A stretch of DNA of 64,000 nt from assembly GCA_913778205.1 (NCBI GenBank), contig CAJYUW010000017.1, positions 1 to 64,000 of the forward strand, in the 5' to 3' direction. A program made the translations under genes and the position numbers. Under the pieces are notes generated by a model, which was not told where the DNA came from, did not search any database, and worked only from the letters and a program-made list of their open reading frames with translations. This DNA is from an uncultured Curtobacterium sp. (GTDB lineage Bacteria > Actinomycetota > Actinomycetes > Actinomycetales > Microbacteriaceae). Positions 17,642 through 25,008 of the stretch are shown here, piece after piece (position 1 is the first letter of the stretch; each line of letters starts with the position of its first letter).

Positions 17642-18607
17642 ATGAAGTCACGCACCGTCATCGCCCTGCTGTCGTCGATCCTCGGCGGTCTGACGGTCGT
17701 CGGTGCCGGACTGTTCGGAGCGAGGGCCGGGATCCGCGGGCAACGGGCGGCGTCGCAGCGCGTGGTCGACATGCTGCCCGTGAACGCCCAGTGGTGGCGG
17801 GAGCACCTCCAGCACGATGGTGAGATCACGTACCTGGCGATCGGTGACTCGGCAGCGCAGGGGGTCGGTGCGACGGTCCCGAACCGGGGGTACGTCGGAC
17901 TGCTCGCGCGACGTGTCCGGCACCGGTCGCGGATGACGGTCCGGGTGGTGAACCTCAGTGTGTCCGGCGCGACGACGTGGGCGGCAAGGAAGGACCAGCT
18001 CCCCAAGCTCCGCGGGTACTCCCCCGACATCTGCACGGTGTCGATCGGGGCGAACGACATCGCCGAGTTCGACGCGGACAAGTTCGAGCGCAACATCCGC
18101 GAGATCTACGGCGCGGTGCCCTCGCACGCGATCGTCGCCGAGTTGCCGTGCATGTTCGTGCCCGACCGGGAACGGAAGGTGGCCGTCGCGAACGAGATCG
18201 TCCATCGGGTGGCGGCGGAGTTCGGGTTGACCGTCGCACCGTTGCACGTCATCACGAAGCGCGTCGGCATCCGACGGACCTTCTTCAACAGCTACGGTGA
18301 CCTCTTCCACCCGAACGACCGTGGCTACGAGATCTGGGCGAGCGCCTTCGAGCCGGCGGTGGACGCGCGGGTCGACACGGTCGCGGCGATCCGGCACTAC
18401 CTGTCGGCACGTGAGGCGGAGGAACTCGGGACGGGTGCGGGTGCGGTCGCAGCGGCCCGGGCCGAGCACGACACGGACGACGCCGAGTCGCTCGACAACG
18501 CGGAGCGTCCGGGTCGGGTGGATCGGCTCCGGCGTCGGGTGACCGGTTCGATCTCCCTGCCTGAGCAGGCCGACCGCCGCACGGGGGATGTCGGCGGCTC
18601 GGCCTAG
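17642..18607 (+). CDS. SGNH/GDSL-type hydrolase, membrane anchored
   Basis: Protein of 321 aa. ATG 17642 sits 7 nt after TACCGT (17629-17634), a leaderless start preferred over the ORF-track GTG at 17606. One N-terminal membrane helix (VIALLSSILGGLTVVGAGLFG) is followed by an SGNH domain with block I AIGDSAAQGVGA, block II VSGATT, block III GANDIAEF and block V DLFHPNDRGY, giving the Ser/Gly/Asn/His residues of this esterase/lipase superfamily. A charged tail (~270-321) follows. The stop codon overlaps the -10 box of radA downstream. Substrate is unknown; cell-envelope acyl groups are plausible. Confidence 0.88.
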   Translation: MKSRTVIALLSSILGGLTVVGAGLFGARAGIRGQRAASQRVVDMLPVNAQWWREHLQHDGEITYLAIGDSAAQGVGATVPNRGYVGLLARRVRHRSRMTVRVVNLSVSGATTWAARKDQLPKLRGYSPDICTVSIGANDIAEFDADKFERNIREIYGAVPSHAIVAELPCMFVPDRERKVAVANEIVHRVAAEFGLTVAPLHVITKRVGIRRTFFNSYGDLFHPNDRGYEIWASAFEPAVDARVDTVAAIRHYLSAREAEELGTGAGAVAAARAEHDTDDAESLDNAERPGRVDRLRRRVTGSISLPEQADRRTGDVGGSA

Positions 18608-18617
18608 CCTGTCGATC

Positions 18618-19979
18618 ATGGCGCGCCCGCAGTCCCTCTACCGTTGCACCGAGTGCGGCTGGACCAGCATCAAGTGGGTCGGCCGCTGTGGCGAGTGCCA
18701 GTCCTGGGGAACCGTCGAGGACACGTCCGCGGCGTCGGCGAGCAGCCGCGGCACGTCGGCCGTCGCCGTCGCCGGTGCGCGGATCGCCCGCCCCATCACG
18801 GAGGCACGTGGCACGTCCGTCCAGCGCTGGCAGACCGGCATCGGCGAGTTCGACCGAGTCCTCGGCGGCGGTGTCGTGCCGGGCGCGGCGGTCTTGCTGT
18901 CGGGCGAGCCCGGCGTCGGCAAGTCGACACTGCTCCTCGAGGTCGCGTCGCGCGCGGCCGCGACGGGCAAGCGCGTCCTCTACGTCAGCGCCGAGGAGTC
19001 GGTCGACCAGGTCCGGCTCCGCGCCGAGCGCACCGGCGCGATGCACGACGACCTCTACCTCGCGAGCGAGGTCGACCTCGGAGTGATCCTCGGCCAGATC
19101 GACCAGGTGCGACCGGACCTGCTCATCGCGGACTCCGTCCAGACCATCTCGTCGAGCACGATCGACGGCATCGCGGGCGGGACGTCGCAGGTGCGCGAGG
19201 TCGCCTCGACGCTGATCCGGGTCGCGAAGGAACGCGCACTCCCGGTGCTCATCGTCGGCCACGTGACCAAGGACGGCACGATCGCCGGGCCCCGCCTGCT
19301 CGAGCACCTGGTGGACGTCGTCTGCCACTTCGAGGGCGACCGGCAGACCGCGCTCCGCTTCGTCCGGGCGCTCAAGAACCGCTTCGGCCCCACGGACGAG
19401 GTCGGCTGCTTCGACATGGCCGGCGACGGCATCCACGAGGTCCCGGACCCGAGCGGCCTCTTCATGTCGCGGAACGGGGCCCCGGTCTCGGGCACGTGTG
19501 TGACCGTCGCGCTCGAGGGTCGGCGGGCCCTCCCGGTCGAGGTGCAGGCGCTCGTGGTGCCGAGCTCGGCGCCACAGCCGCGTCGGGTCGTGAACGGTGT
19601 CGACGCGTCGCGCGTGGCGATGCTGCTCGCGGTCCTCGAGCGACGCGCAGGACTCAAGCTGTCCGACGCCGATGTGTACGTCTCGACGGTCGGCGGGATG
19701 AAGCTCACGGAACCCGGTGCCGACCTCGCGATCGCGCTGGCCCTCGCGAGCGCCGCGCGGGACCGTCCGTACCCCCACACGTTGGCGGCGATCGGGGAGA
19801 TCAGTCTCGCCGGCGAGATCCGTCCCGCGACGGGCGCGAAGCAGCGGGCCGGCGAGGCCTCGCGTCTCGGGTTCACGACCGTGCTCGGCTCCGGTGCGGA
19901 GCACCTCCGCGAAGCACTGCGGGTGGCGTTCTCGATGACGAAGTCGGCTCGCGAGCGCGAGCTCGACCGCGCGTTCTGA
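18618..19979 (+). CDS. radA: DNA repair protein RadA
   Basis: Protein of 453 aa. ATG at 18618 is 7 nt after TAGCCT (18605-18610), another leaderless start. Domains in order: N-terminal C4 zinc finger (CTECGW, CGECQSW), RecA-like ATPase with Walker A GEPGVGKST and the RadA-specific LKNRFG motif, then a C-terminal Lon-like domain (VYVSTVGGMKLTEPGADLA). RadA is a hexameric helicase that drives branch migration in homologous recombination. Length is normal. In many actinobacteria disA follows radA; here a repeat-rich gap and an SseB-like gene follow instead. Confidence 0.97.
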   Translation: MARPQSLYRCTECGWTSIKWVGRCGECQSWGTVEDTSAASASSRGTSAVAVAGARIARPITEARGTSVQRWQTGIGEFDRVLGGGVVPGAAVLLSGEPGVGKSTLLLEVASRAAATGKRVLYVSAEESVDQVRLRAERTGAMHDDLYLASEVDLGVILGQIDQVRPDLLIADSVQTISSSTIDGIAGGTSQVREVASTLIRVAKERALPVLIVGHVTKDGTIAGPRLLEHLVDVVCHFEGDRQTALRFVRALKNRFGPTDEVGCFDMAGDGIHEVPDPSGLFMSRNGAPVSGTCVTVALEGRRALPVEVQALVVPSSAPQPRRVVNGVDASRVAMLLAVLERRAGLKLSDADVYVSTVGGMKLTEPGADLAIALALASAARDRPYPHTLAAIGEISLAGEIRPATGAKQRAGEASRLGFTTVLGSGAEHLREALRVAFSMTKSARERELDRAF

Positions 19980-20322
19980 CGTCACCTCGCGCGCCGCGCG
20001 CCGCGCCGCGCCGATGCACCTGGCGGACACGAGCGCGCCGCGCGCAGCGCTCAGCGACCAGCGCTCAGCGACCAGTCCCGCGGAGCGCGCGAGCGCGCCA
20101 CGCGGAGACACGACGTCGGCAGCAGATCCGAGCGCAGCGCACGCGAGCGCGCCACGCCGAGACACGACGACCGGGGCGGACCCGAGCGCCCCGCACCCGA
20201 CACGAGTCCCGCACCGGACCCGAGCGGCCCGCAGCGCACGCGAGTCCCGCAGCGCACGCGAGCGCGCCACAGCGGCGAGCTGCGTGGCGGAGGCGAGCCG
20301 CGCCTCCAGGCCGGGTGATCCG
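19980..20322. repeat. Repeat-rich intergenic region after radA
   Basis: 343 bp of degenerate repeats built from GCGAGCGCGCCACG, GAGACACGACG and GCAGCGCACGCGAGTCCCG units. Near-identical blocks lie at 20088-20115 and 20140-20168. ORFs through it in both directions are low complexity (repeated SAPR or ALRSR) and unlikely to be expressed. No terminator hairpin is obvious. Confidence 0.7.
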
Positions 20323-20706
20323 TTACGCGCGCAAGGCGGCGAGCAGGTCCTCCGGCGTGGACTGCATCGTGTGCGGTCCCGCGATGTCGAAGAAGACGCC
20401 CTCGAGCGAGTCGAGGTGCTCCGCGAGGAACGCCTCGAGCCGAGGACCGTCGTAGACCATGACCTGGCGGACCTTCTCGTTCGGCACCATCGCGGTGTAG
20501 GCGTCGGCGGACGAGAAGAGCAGCAGGATGCGCTTGTCGGTGCCCTCGCGACCGAAGACCCGCACCTGCATGTCCTTCTTGCCGGTGACGAGCCGGGGGA
20601 CGATCACGATGTCGTTGCGGAGCGCGAACGCCACCGCTGCGACGTCCTGCTTCGCGAGGGCTTCCTCGAGCTGCTCGCTCCGGAAGCGCTGTTCCTTGTC
20701 TGCCAT
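20323..20706 (-). CDS. SseB-like N-terminal domain protein
   Basis: Protein of 127 aa with ATG at 20706 and AGGGG just upstream. Sequence (FRSEQLEEALAKQDVAAVAF, IVPRLVTGKKDMQVRVF, ILLLFSSADAYTAMV) fits the SseB N-terminal domain, a small alpha/beta domain of uncertain function in many actinobacteria. It is cytosolic with no signal or membrane segment. It is convergent with radA and divergent from the cold-shock gene. No catalytic motif is apparent. Confidence 0.75.
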   Translation of the reverse strand: MADKEQRFRSEQLEEALAKQDVAAVAFALRNDIVIVPRLVTGKKDMQVRVFGREGTDKRILLLFSSADAYTAMVPNEKVRQVMVYDGPRLEAFLAEHLDSLEGVFFDIAGPHTMQSTPEDLLAALRA

Positions 20707-20774
20707 CGCCCCTAGTCCACCAGATTCATGGGCCCGATTGCGACCTCAGCTCTTCCGTTGTCGCCGGAGCACGG

Positions 20775-20983
20775 TAAGTTGGTCTCAACCGCTCCGGCGG
20801 GAGTCCATCGTTCTTCCGGTGCGCAGCGCACCTCGAGCGCCATCGGTCACTGACCTTCCCAGGTCGCCTGGCCCCGAACCCGTTCCGCCGGCCCATGCCC
20901 GCGGGACGCATCGATCCGACGACGACCGTCGGCGGATCAGCGGCAGAAATTGTCGCCCCGCAAGAAAGTAAGGAAACGCCATC
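20775..20983 (+). promoter_or_regulatory. Long 5' leader of the cold-shock gene
   Basis: A possible -10 TAAGTT (20775-20780) with TTCCGT 16 nt upstream would give a leader of about 200 nt before the ATG at 20984. Long structured leaders are typical of cspA-type mRNAs. A strong AAGGAA ribosome binding site ends it. Confidence 0.5.
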
Positions 20984-21190
20984 ATGGCAACTGGGACCGT
21001 CAAGTGGTTCAACAACGAAAAGGGCTTCGGCTTCATCGCGCCGGACGACGGCAGCGCTGACGTCTTCGCCCACTTCTCCGCGATCTCGGGCAACGGCTAC
21101 AAGTCGCTCGAAGAGAACCAGAAGGTGGAGTTCGAGATCACCGAGGGCCGCAAGGGCCCGCAGGCCGAGAACATCTCGGTCATCGGCTGA
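20984..21190 (+). CDS. cspA: Cold-shock protein, CspA family
   Basis: Protein of 68 aa, usual length. It carries RNP1 KGFGFIA and RNP2 VFAHFSAI in a single OB-fold cold-shock domain and starts [17 protein letters not shown]. It binds single-stranded RNA/DNA and acts as an RNA chaperone. TAAGGAA lies upstream of the ATG. It is monocistronic: a hairpin follows at 21207. Whether this is the cold-inducible or a constitutive copy cannot be told from sequence. Confidence 0.95.
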   Translation: MATGTVKWFNNEKGFGFIAPDDGSADVFAHFSAISGNGYKSLEENQKVEFEITEGRKGPQAENISVIG

Positions 21191-21206
21191 TCACCGAAAC
21201 ACCCTG

Positions 21207-21240
21207 AACGGGCTCGTCGTCTCCGGACGGCGGGCCCGTT
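21207..21240 (+). terminator. Hairpin downstream of cspA
   Basis: AACGGGC/GCCCGTT stem with an inner CGTC/GACG stem, 17 bp after the stop codon. Confidence 0.55.
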
Positions 21241-21270
21241 CTGCGTGCGCCCGGGCCACTGGTACGCTGA

Positions 21271-21487
21271 TGTTTCATGGGAGCGGGTTTGTCGTCTTCC
21301 GCATCGCGAGCAAGCAGTCGAACAGCACGGGTCTGCAACTCGCCGACCTCGTCGCTCGCCCGATCGGAACCCACATCCTCCGACCCGACCCGAGCAACCG
21401 AACCGGGCGTGGGACCGCATCGTCTGCCGGATGCCGAGGGACCCGTCCGGATCAGTGAAGGGCTGGGGCCTGAAGGTCTACCCGTGA
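21271..21487 (+). pseudogene. DUF3800 protein remnant (C-terminus only, frameshifted)
   Basis: One frame reads SKQSNSTGLQLADLVARPIG then HILRPDPSNR; a second frame continues PEQPNRAWDRIV and ends KGWGLKVYP plus stop. Together these match the conserved C-terminus of DUF3800 proteins (GLQLADLVARPIG, PNRAWD, GYGLKVFP, from memory). Only the last ~75 residues survive and one frameshift splits them. The N-terminal part is absent, replaced by cspA and its terminator. DUF3800 genes often travel on mobile or defence islands, so this may be a scar of a lost insertion. Confidence 0.7.
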
Positions 21488-21514
21488 GGGGTGCAACTGC
21501 AGCTGGCAAAGCGA

Positions 21515-21540
21515 GAACCCCCGGATCGCTCCGAGGGTTC
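21515..21540. terminator. Hairpin after DUF3800 remnant
   Basis: GAACCC-CCGGA / TCCGA-GGGTTC stem with loop TCGC; it could also serve the converging gene at 21596. Confidence 0.5.
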
Positions 21541-21595
21541 GACGCCGACCGGGCATTCCCAGTCCACTTGAGTCTGACTCTTTCAGAGCCGGGGG

Positions 21596-22270
21596 TCACT
21601 GCAGGATGAACTGCACCGACTTCGCCGACTCGATGTTGCCCACCGCGACGGACAGGTGGTAGCTCGCTCCCCCGCCGGTCACCGACGCCCGGGATGCATC
21701 GCACGTGGACGCGGAGGACCGGGTGCGGTCCCAGGAGATCGACGGCGTGGTGAGCTTCTGTCCCGCCTTGATCGTGACGTCCTGGTTCGTGCCGTTCGTC
21801 TGGCAGTCCTTCGACGTCCAGTACTGCTCCTGCCCGGAGCCGATCGTGAGGACCTGCTGCGAGGACCCGAGGTCCATGTGGCACGAGTTCGACCCGGTGT
21901 TCGTGATCGACATCGCGATCTTCGGGTCCTCGGTGGGGCCGTAGCTGGTCTTGTCGACGACGGGGGTCAGCACGATCTGGTCCTTCGTGCAGGTCGCGCC
22001 GTCGGCAGCGGCGGACGCGGACGACCTCGACGGCGCAGCGGACGGCGACGACGCAGCCGACGAGGACGAGGCGGCGGAGGACGAACCGGACGACGCTGTG
22101 GCGGACGGCGATGCGGACGGTGCCGCCGCCGGCGTCGCCCCGTTGCCTCGACCGACCACGATCAGCACGACGACGACCACGACGACGAGGACCGCACCGA
22201 GCGCGATCGCTCGGCGACGCCAGTACACGCTGGGGCGCTCGGGTCCGACGGGGTGACGGAACGACGACAT
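21596..22270 (-). CDS. Membrane-anchored secreted protein, function unknown
   Basis: Protein of 224 aa. ATG 22270 is 6 nt after a TAGCCT box, a leaderless start preferred over the GTG at 22276. A short basic N-terminus and one strong membrane helix (AIALGAVLVVVVVVVLIVVG) are followed by a ~45-residue Ser/Ala linker. A ~120-residue extracellular domain with four Cys (ATCTKD, NSCHMD, KDCQTN, STCDAS) follows. Domain layout resembles DUF4232-like secreted domains; this is not certain. No operon partner. Confidence 0.8.
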   Translation of the reverse strand: MSSFRHPVGPERPSVYWRRRAIALGAVLVVVVVVVLIVVGRGNGATPAAAPSASPSATASSGSSSAASSSSAASSPSAAPSRSSASAAADGATCTKDQIVLTPVVDKTSYGPTEDPKIAMSITNTGSNSCHMDLGSSQQVLTIGSGQEQYWTSKDCQTNGTNQDVTIKAGQKLTTPSISWDRTRSSASTCDASRASVTGGGASYHLSVAVGNIESAKSVQFILQ

Positions 22271-22321
22271 GCGCACAGGCTAGGGCGGGACCCGCGACGC
22301 GCCGGGTTGCCGCGCGACGCG

Positions 22322-22864
22322 TCAGAGGATCTTCAGCATGCGGGTGTTGCCGAGCGTATTCGGTTTCACCCGGGCGAGGTCGAGGAACTCCGCGACCCCC
22401 TCGTCGGAGGACCGGACGAGCTCGGCGTAGACCTCGGGCGACACGACGCGCTCGCCGATCTCGAGGTACCCGTGCTTGGTGAAGAACTCGACCTCGAACG
22501 TGAGGCAGAAGATCCGGGCGATGCCGAGCTCCCGGGCGTCGTGCTCCAGCGCCTCGAGCATGCGGTGTCCGACGCGCTTGTGGATCCACTCGCCGTCGAG
22601 GGCGAGGGTCCGGACCTCGGCGATGTCGTCCCAGAACACGGCGAGCGCACCGCAGCCGATCGGGACGCCGTCGGGGCCCTCGGCGATGCGGAACTGCTGG
22701 ATCGAGCCGTAGAGCGCGACGTTCTCCTTGCCGAGCAGGATGCGGCGGTCGACGTAGGGCGCGATGAGGCGCTGGATGTGGGGGACGTCGGAGGCGACGG
22801 CCGGTCGCACGAGGATCCCGTGCTCGTCGCGTTCGTGGAAGGCGTGCCGGCCGTGTTCGCTCAT
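22322..22864 (-). CDS. argA: Amino-acid N-acetyltransferase (ArgA-type GNAT)
   Basis: Protein of 180 aa from ATG 22864, placed 7 nt after TATCGT. A single GNAT domain with LVRPAVASDVPHIQRLIAPY at the N-terminus, acetyl-CoA loop HKRVGHRMLEALE, and EVEFFTKHGY. It resembles the short actinobacterial N-acetylglutamate synthases that lack the kinase-like domain of E. coli ArgA. It would make N-acetylglutamate for arginine synthesis. The rest of the arg genes are not in the window. A general GNAT role cannot be excluded. Confidence 0.8.
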   Translation of the reverse strand: MSEHGRHAFHERDEHGILVRPAVASDVPHIQRLIAPYVDRRILLGKENVALYGSIQQFRIAEGPDGVPIGCGALAVFWDDIAEVRTLALDGEWIHKRVGHRMLEALEHDARELGIARIFCLTFEVEFFTKHGYLEIGERVVSPEVYAELVRSSDEGVAEFLDLARVKPNTLGNTRMLKIL

Positions 22865-22936
22865 CCGCCTCACGATAGCGCGAGCACGCTGACCCCCGCC
22901 GTCCCGCGGTCACGCAGTCCCGCGCCGGAGCGACGG

Positions 22937-22966
22937 GGTCGCGTCCGGTGCGCACCGGACGCGACC
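22937..22966. repeat. 30-bp perfect palindrome
   Basis: Arms GGTCGCGTCCGGTGC and GCACCGGACGCGACC meet with no spacer, 7 bp before palindromic repeat copy C. Both lie between divergent argA and the DNA-binding gene. Confidence 0.85.
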
Positions 22967-22973
22967 ACGTTCC

Positions 22974-23015
22974 GGACGGGAGGCACGGCACCAGCTGGCA
23001 CCGTGCCTCCCGTCC
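22974..23015. repeat. 42-bp palindromic repeat, copy C
   Basis: Same GGACGGGAGGC/GCCTCCCGTCC ends and same total length as copies A and B. Here the arms extend to 15 bp. Confidence 0.88.
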
Positions 23016-23120
23016 GTCATGCGGCCGGCTCGGCATCCCCCCACGAAATGCCGACCTGACAGGACCGGCCGAGCGTGGCAGGGTAGAACGAGCGGTCGAT
23101 CCCTTGCAGACCGTTTTACC

Positions 23121-23133
23121 ATGTCTGAGACAT
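23121..23133. promoter_or_regulatory. Palindromic operator overlapping the promoter of the regulator/protease operon
   Basis: ATGTCT-G-AGACAT immediately follows a TACCAT -10 box (23117-23122), so it overlaps the transcription start. This is a typical position for a repressor site, possibly autoregulation by the DNA-binding protein encoded at 23151. Confidence 0.5.
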
Positions 23134-23150
23134 CTGCGGGAGGGGAAGCC

Positions 23151-23594
23151 GTGATCGAGTACACCGACGACGACGCACACCGACGCGAACTGTCGAGGAA
23201 GCTGCAGCTCCTCATGGACGTGGTCGAGGCGAACTCCGGCCAGCGTCCGTCCTACAAGGAGATCGCCGCCGAGATCGAGACCCAAGGCGCCTCGATGAGC
23301 CGCCCGCGCTGGGGCTACATGCTCGGCGGCAACGGACCCGCCGTGCGTGACCGCCGGCTGCTCGAGGCACTGGCGCAGTTCTTCGGCGTCCCGGCCGCGT
23401 ACCTGACGGACGCCGCGGGCAGCACCGACGTCCCCGCTCGGGTGCAGGCGCAGCTCGAACTCGTCCTGGAGCTCCGCAAGCGCGAGGTCCTGGCGTTCGC
23501 GACGCGGCGGCTCGGCGAGTTCGCCTCCGCGGACGAGATCCGCGAGTTCACCGAGCACCTCCGGGCACTCGACGCTCCGGGCGGTGTGTCGTGA
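23151..23594 (+). CDS. Small XRE-like DNA-binding regulator
   Basis: Protein of 147 aa from GTG 23151, which has a strong AGGGGAAG site. The earlier ATG (23121) overlaps the -10 box and is rejected. A helix-turn-helix region (RPSYKEIAAEIETQGASMSRPRWGYML) with the following LLEALAQFFGVPAAYL resembles XRE-type repressors. The C-terminal half is helical, with several Arg/Glu pairs that could form a coiled coil. It is the first gene of a four-gene operon with an ImmA/IrrE-type protease, a common pairing in which the protease cleaves or antagonises the repressor. Confidence 0.8.
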   Translation: MIEYTDDDAHRRELSRKLQLLMDVVEANSGQRPSYKEIAAEIETQGASMSRPRWGYMLGGNGPAVRDRRLLEALAQFFGVPAAYLTDAAGSTDVPARVQAQLELVLELRKREVLAFATRRLGEFASADEIREFTEHLRALDAPGGVS

Positions 23595-24073
23595 GCCCCG
23601 CGCGGCAGCGGCTCGCGGGCGCCGGTCGTGATCGTGCCGCCGCGCTCCACCTCCAGGCCGACGCGCGTCGTCGGGTGCAGCGACTCGGGCTGCCCCGACG
23701 CCTGACGCTGTCGGAGCTCGTGGCCCGGGCAGAGGCGGCGCTCGGCAAGCCGATCGAGGTGCGCACGGCCGACCTCCCCGGTGACCTGTCCGCACGGCTC
23801 ATCCAGCGCCGCGACCACGCCCTGCTCGAGACCCGGCCGGGACTGTCCGACCGGTCCCGCACGGCGTCGGTGCTCCACGAGCTCGCGCACGTGTTCCTCG
23901 CCGACCACGGCTGCGACCACGAGGCCTACACGGGGCTGCTCACCGGACGGACGGCGTTCACGCGGTCGCTCGACACCCCGCATGAGCACACCGTGGAGCT
24001 CGTCGCCGACCAGCTCGCACTGCACATCGGCCTCCTCGACCCCGACCAGCGCACGCCGGGGATCTTCCGGTGA
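23591..24073 (+). CDS. ImmA/IrrE-type metallopeptidase
   Basis: Protein of 160 aa. GTG 23591 overlaps the upstream TGA (GTGA). The zinc site HELAH is at residues 96-100, with the third ligand likely Glu136 in HTVELVADQLA. This HExxH plus downstream E-x3-D pattern belongs to the ImmA/IrrE (COG2856) peptidases that cleave XRE-type repressors in mobile elements and stress circuits. The likely target is the adjacent DNA-binding protein. It is cytosolic with no signal. An N-terminal Arg/Ala-rich stretch could contact nucleic acid or protein partners. Confidence 0.85.
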   Translation: MSPARQRLAGAGRDRAAALHLQADARRRVQRLGLPRRLTLSELVARAEAALGKPIEVRTADLPGDLSARLIQRRDHALLETRPGLSDRSRTASVLHELAHVFLADHGCDHEAYTGLLTGRTAFTRSLDTPHEHTVELVADQLALHIGLLDPDQRTPGIFR

Positions 24074-25008
24074 CCCTGCACGTCTGGGGGTCGCTGCCCG
24101 TGTGGGGCATCCTCGCGGTGCTCCTCGTCCGGCTCTGGTTCGTCCGCACCCAGTCGGCGAGCGTGACCTGGCTCACGGTGTGCTGTGCGTTCGTCGCCGT
24201 CGGGCTGTCGATCAACCAGCCGGACGTCCTCGGCGTGCTCGCGGGCGTGACCGGCGTGCCGAACGTCGCGGACGTCGTGGGTCGCTGCCTGATGGTGTGC
24301 GGCATGTTCGCGCTCGCGCAGTCGGTGGAGGCCGCGGCGAGCAGTGCCCGGCTCCTCCGCCCGTCGAGGATCACCGGGTGCGCCGCCGTGCTCGTCACCC
24401 TCGTGGTGCTCTTCTCGCTGATCGACGCCCCGCGGCCGACCGCGCAGTTCATGGTCGTGTACGGCGACCAGCTCCCCACGGCGCTCTACTCGGCGGTCGA
24501 GATGACGTACATCGCTGTCGTGGTCGCACGGTCCGCCCTGGCGGTGCTCGCGTCCTTCCGCCGGGGTGAGCAGATGGGCCGGATGTACTGGCTCTTCGTG
24601 GTCGGCGCGGCCGCGATGGTGCTGCTCGCCGCGATCGCGGTCGCGATGGACGCGGCGCACGTGCTCGGCGCGGCCGACGTCGTCAGCGCCCTGTCGTTCG
24701 TGTACGCCCCGGTGTTCCTCACGTCGATGGTCCTGCTCGCGCTCGGTGCGGCGGGCGGGGTGCTCCCGGACGCGGTCCGCGAGTTCCGCGAGTGGCGGTC
24801 GGCCCGTCGACGCTTCCGGGCGCTCGAACCCGAGCTGCACCGCCTGGAGTCCGCGTCCGGCAACCAGGGGCTGTACTTCACCGTCGTGTGGCAGCGTCGG
24901 CAGTGGCGGAGCCGTCTGCACCGCCTCGCGGTCGAGATCGAGGACCGGGCGCGCGAGGCCGGACTCACCGCACCCTCCACCGAACCGGACCCGTCAGGAG
25001 CGAGATGA
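24070..25008 (+). CDS. Seven-TM MAB_1171c-like membrane protein
   Basis: Protein of 312 aa. GTG 24070 overlaps the peptidase TGA (GTGA). About seven hydrophobic segments occupy residues 5-235, followed by a ~75-residue charged cytoplasmic tail (RRRFRALEPELHRLESASGN, LYFTVVWQRRQWRSRLHRLA). Layout matches the MAB_1171c family putative transporters that occur next to IrrE-like peptidases and small HTH proteins in actinobacteria (from memory). The function of that family is unknown. Overlap on both sides implies stoichiometric production with the protease. It may act as the membrane sensor of the circuit. Confidence 0.75.
   Translation: MTLHVWGSLPVWGILAVLLVRLWFVRTQSASVTWLTVCCAFVAVGLSINQPDVLGVLAGVTGVPNVADVVGRCLMVCGMFALAQSVEAAASSARLLRPSRITGCAAVLVTLVVLFSLIDAPRPTAQFMVVYGDQLPTALYSAVEMTYIAVVVARSALAVLASFRRGEQMGRMYWLFVVGAAAMVLLAAIAVAMDAAHVLGAADVVSALSFVYAPVFLTSMVLLALGAAGGVLPDAVREFREWRSARRRFRALEPELHRLESASGNQGLYFTVVWQRRQWRSRLHRLAVEIEDRAREAGLTAPSTEPDPSGAR

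Noticed and set aside
20014-20715. 233-aa plus-strand ORF after radA
   Set aside because: Built from degenerate repeats and antisense to the SseB-like gene; no start signal or conserved sequence.
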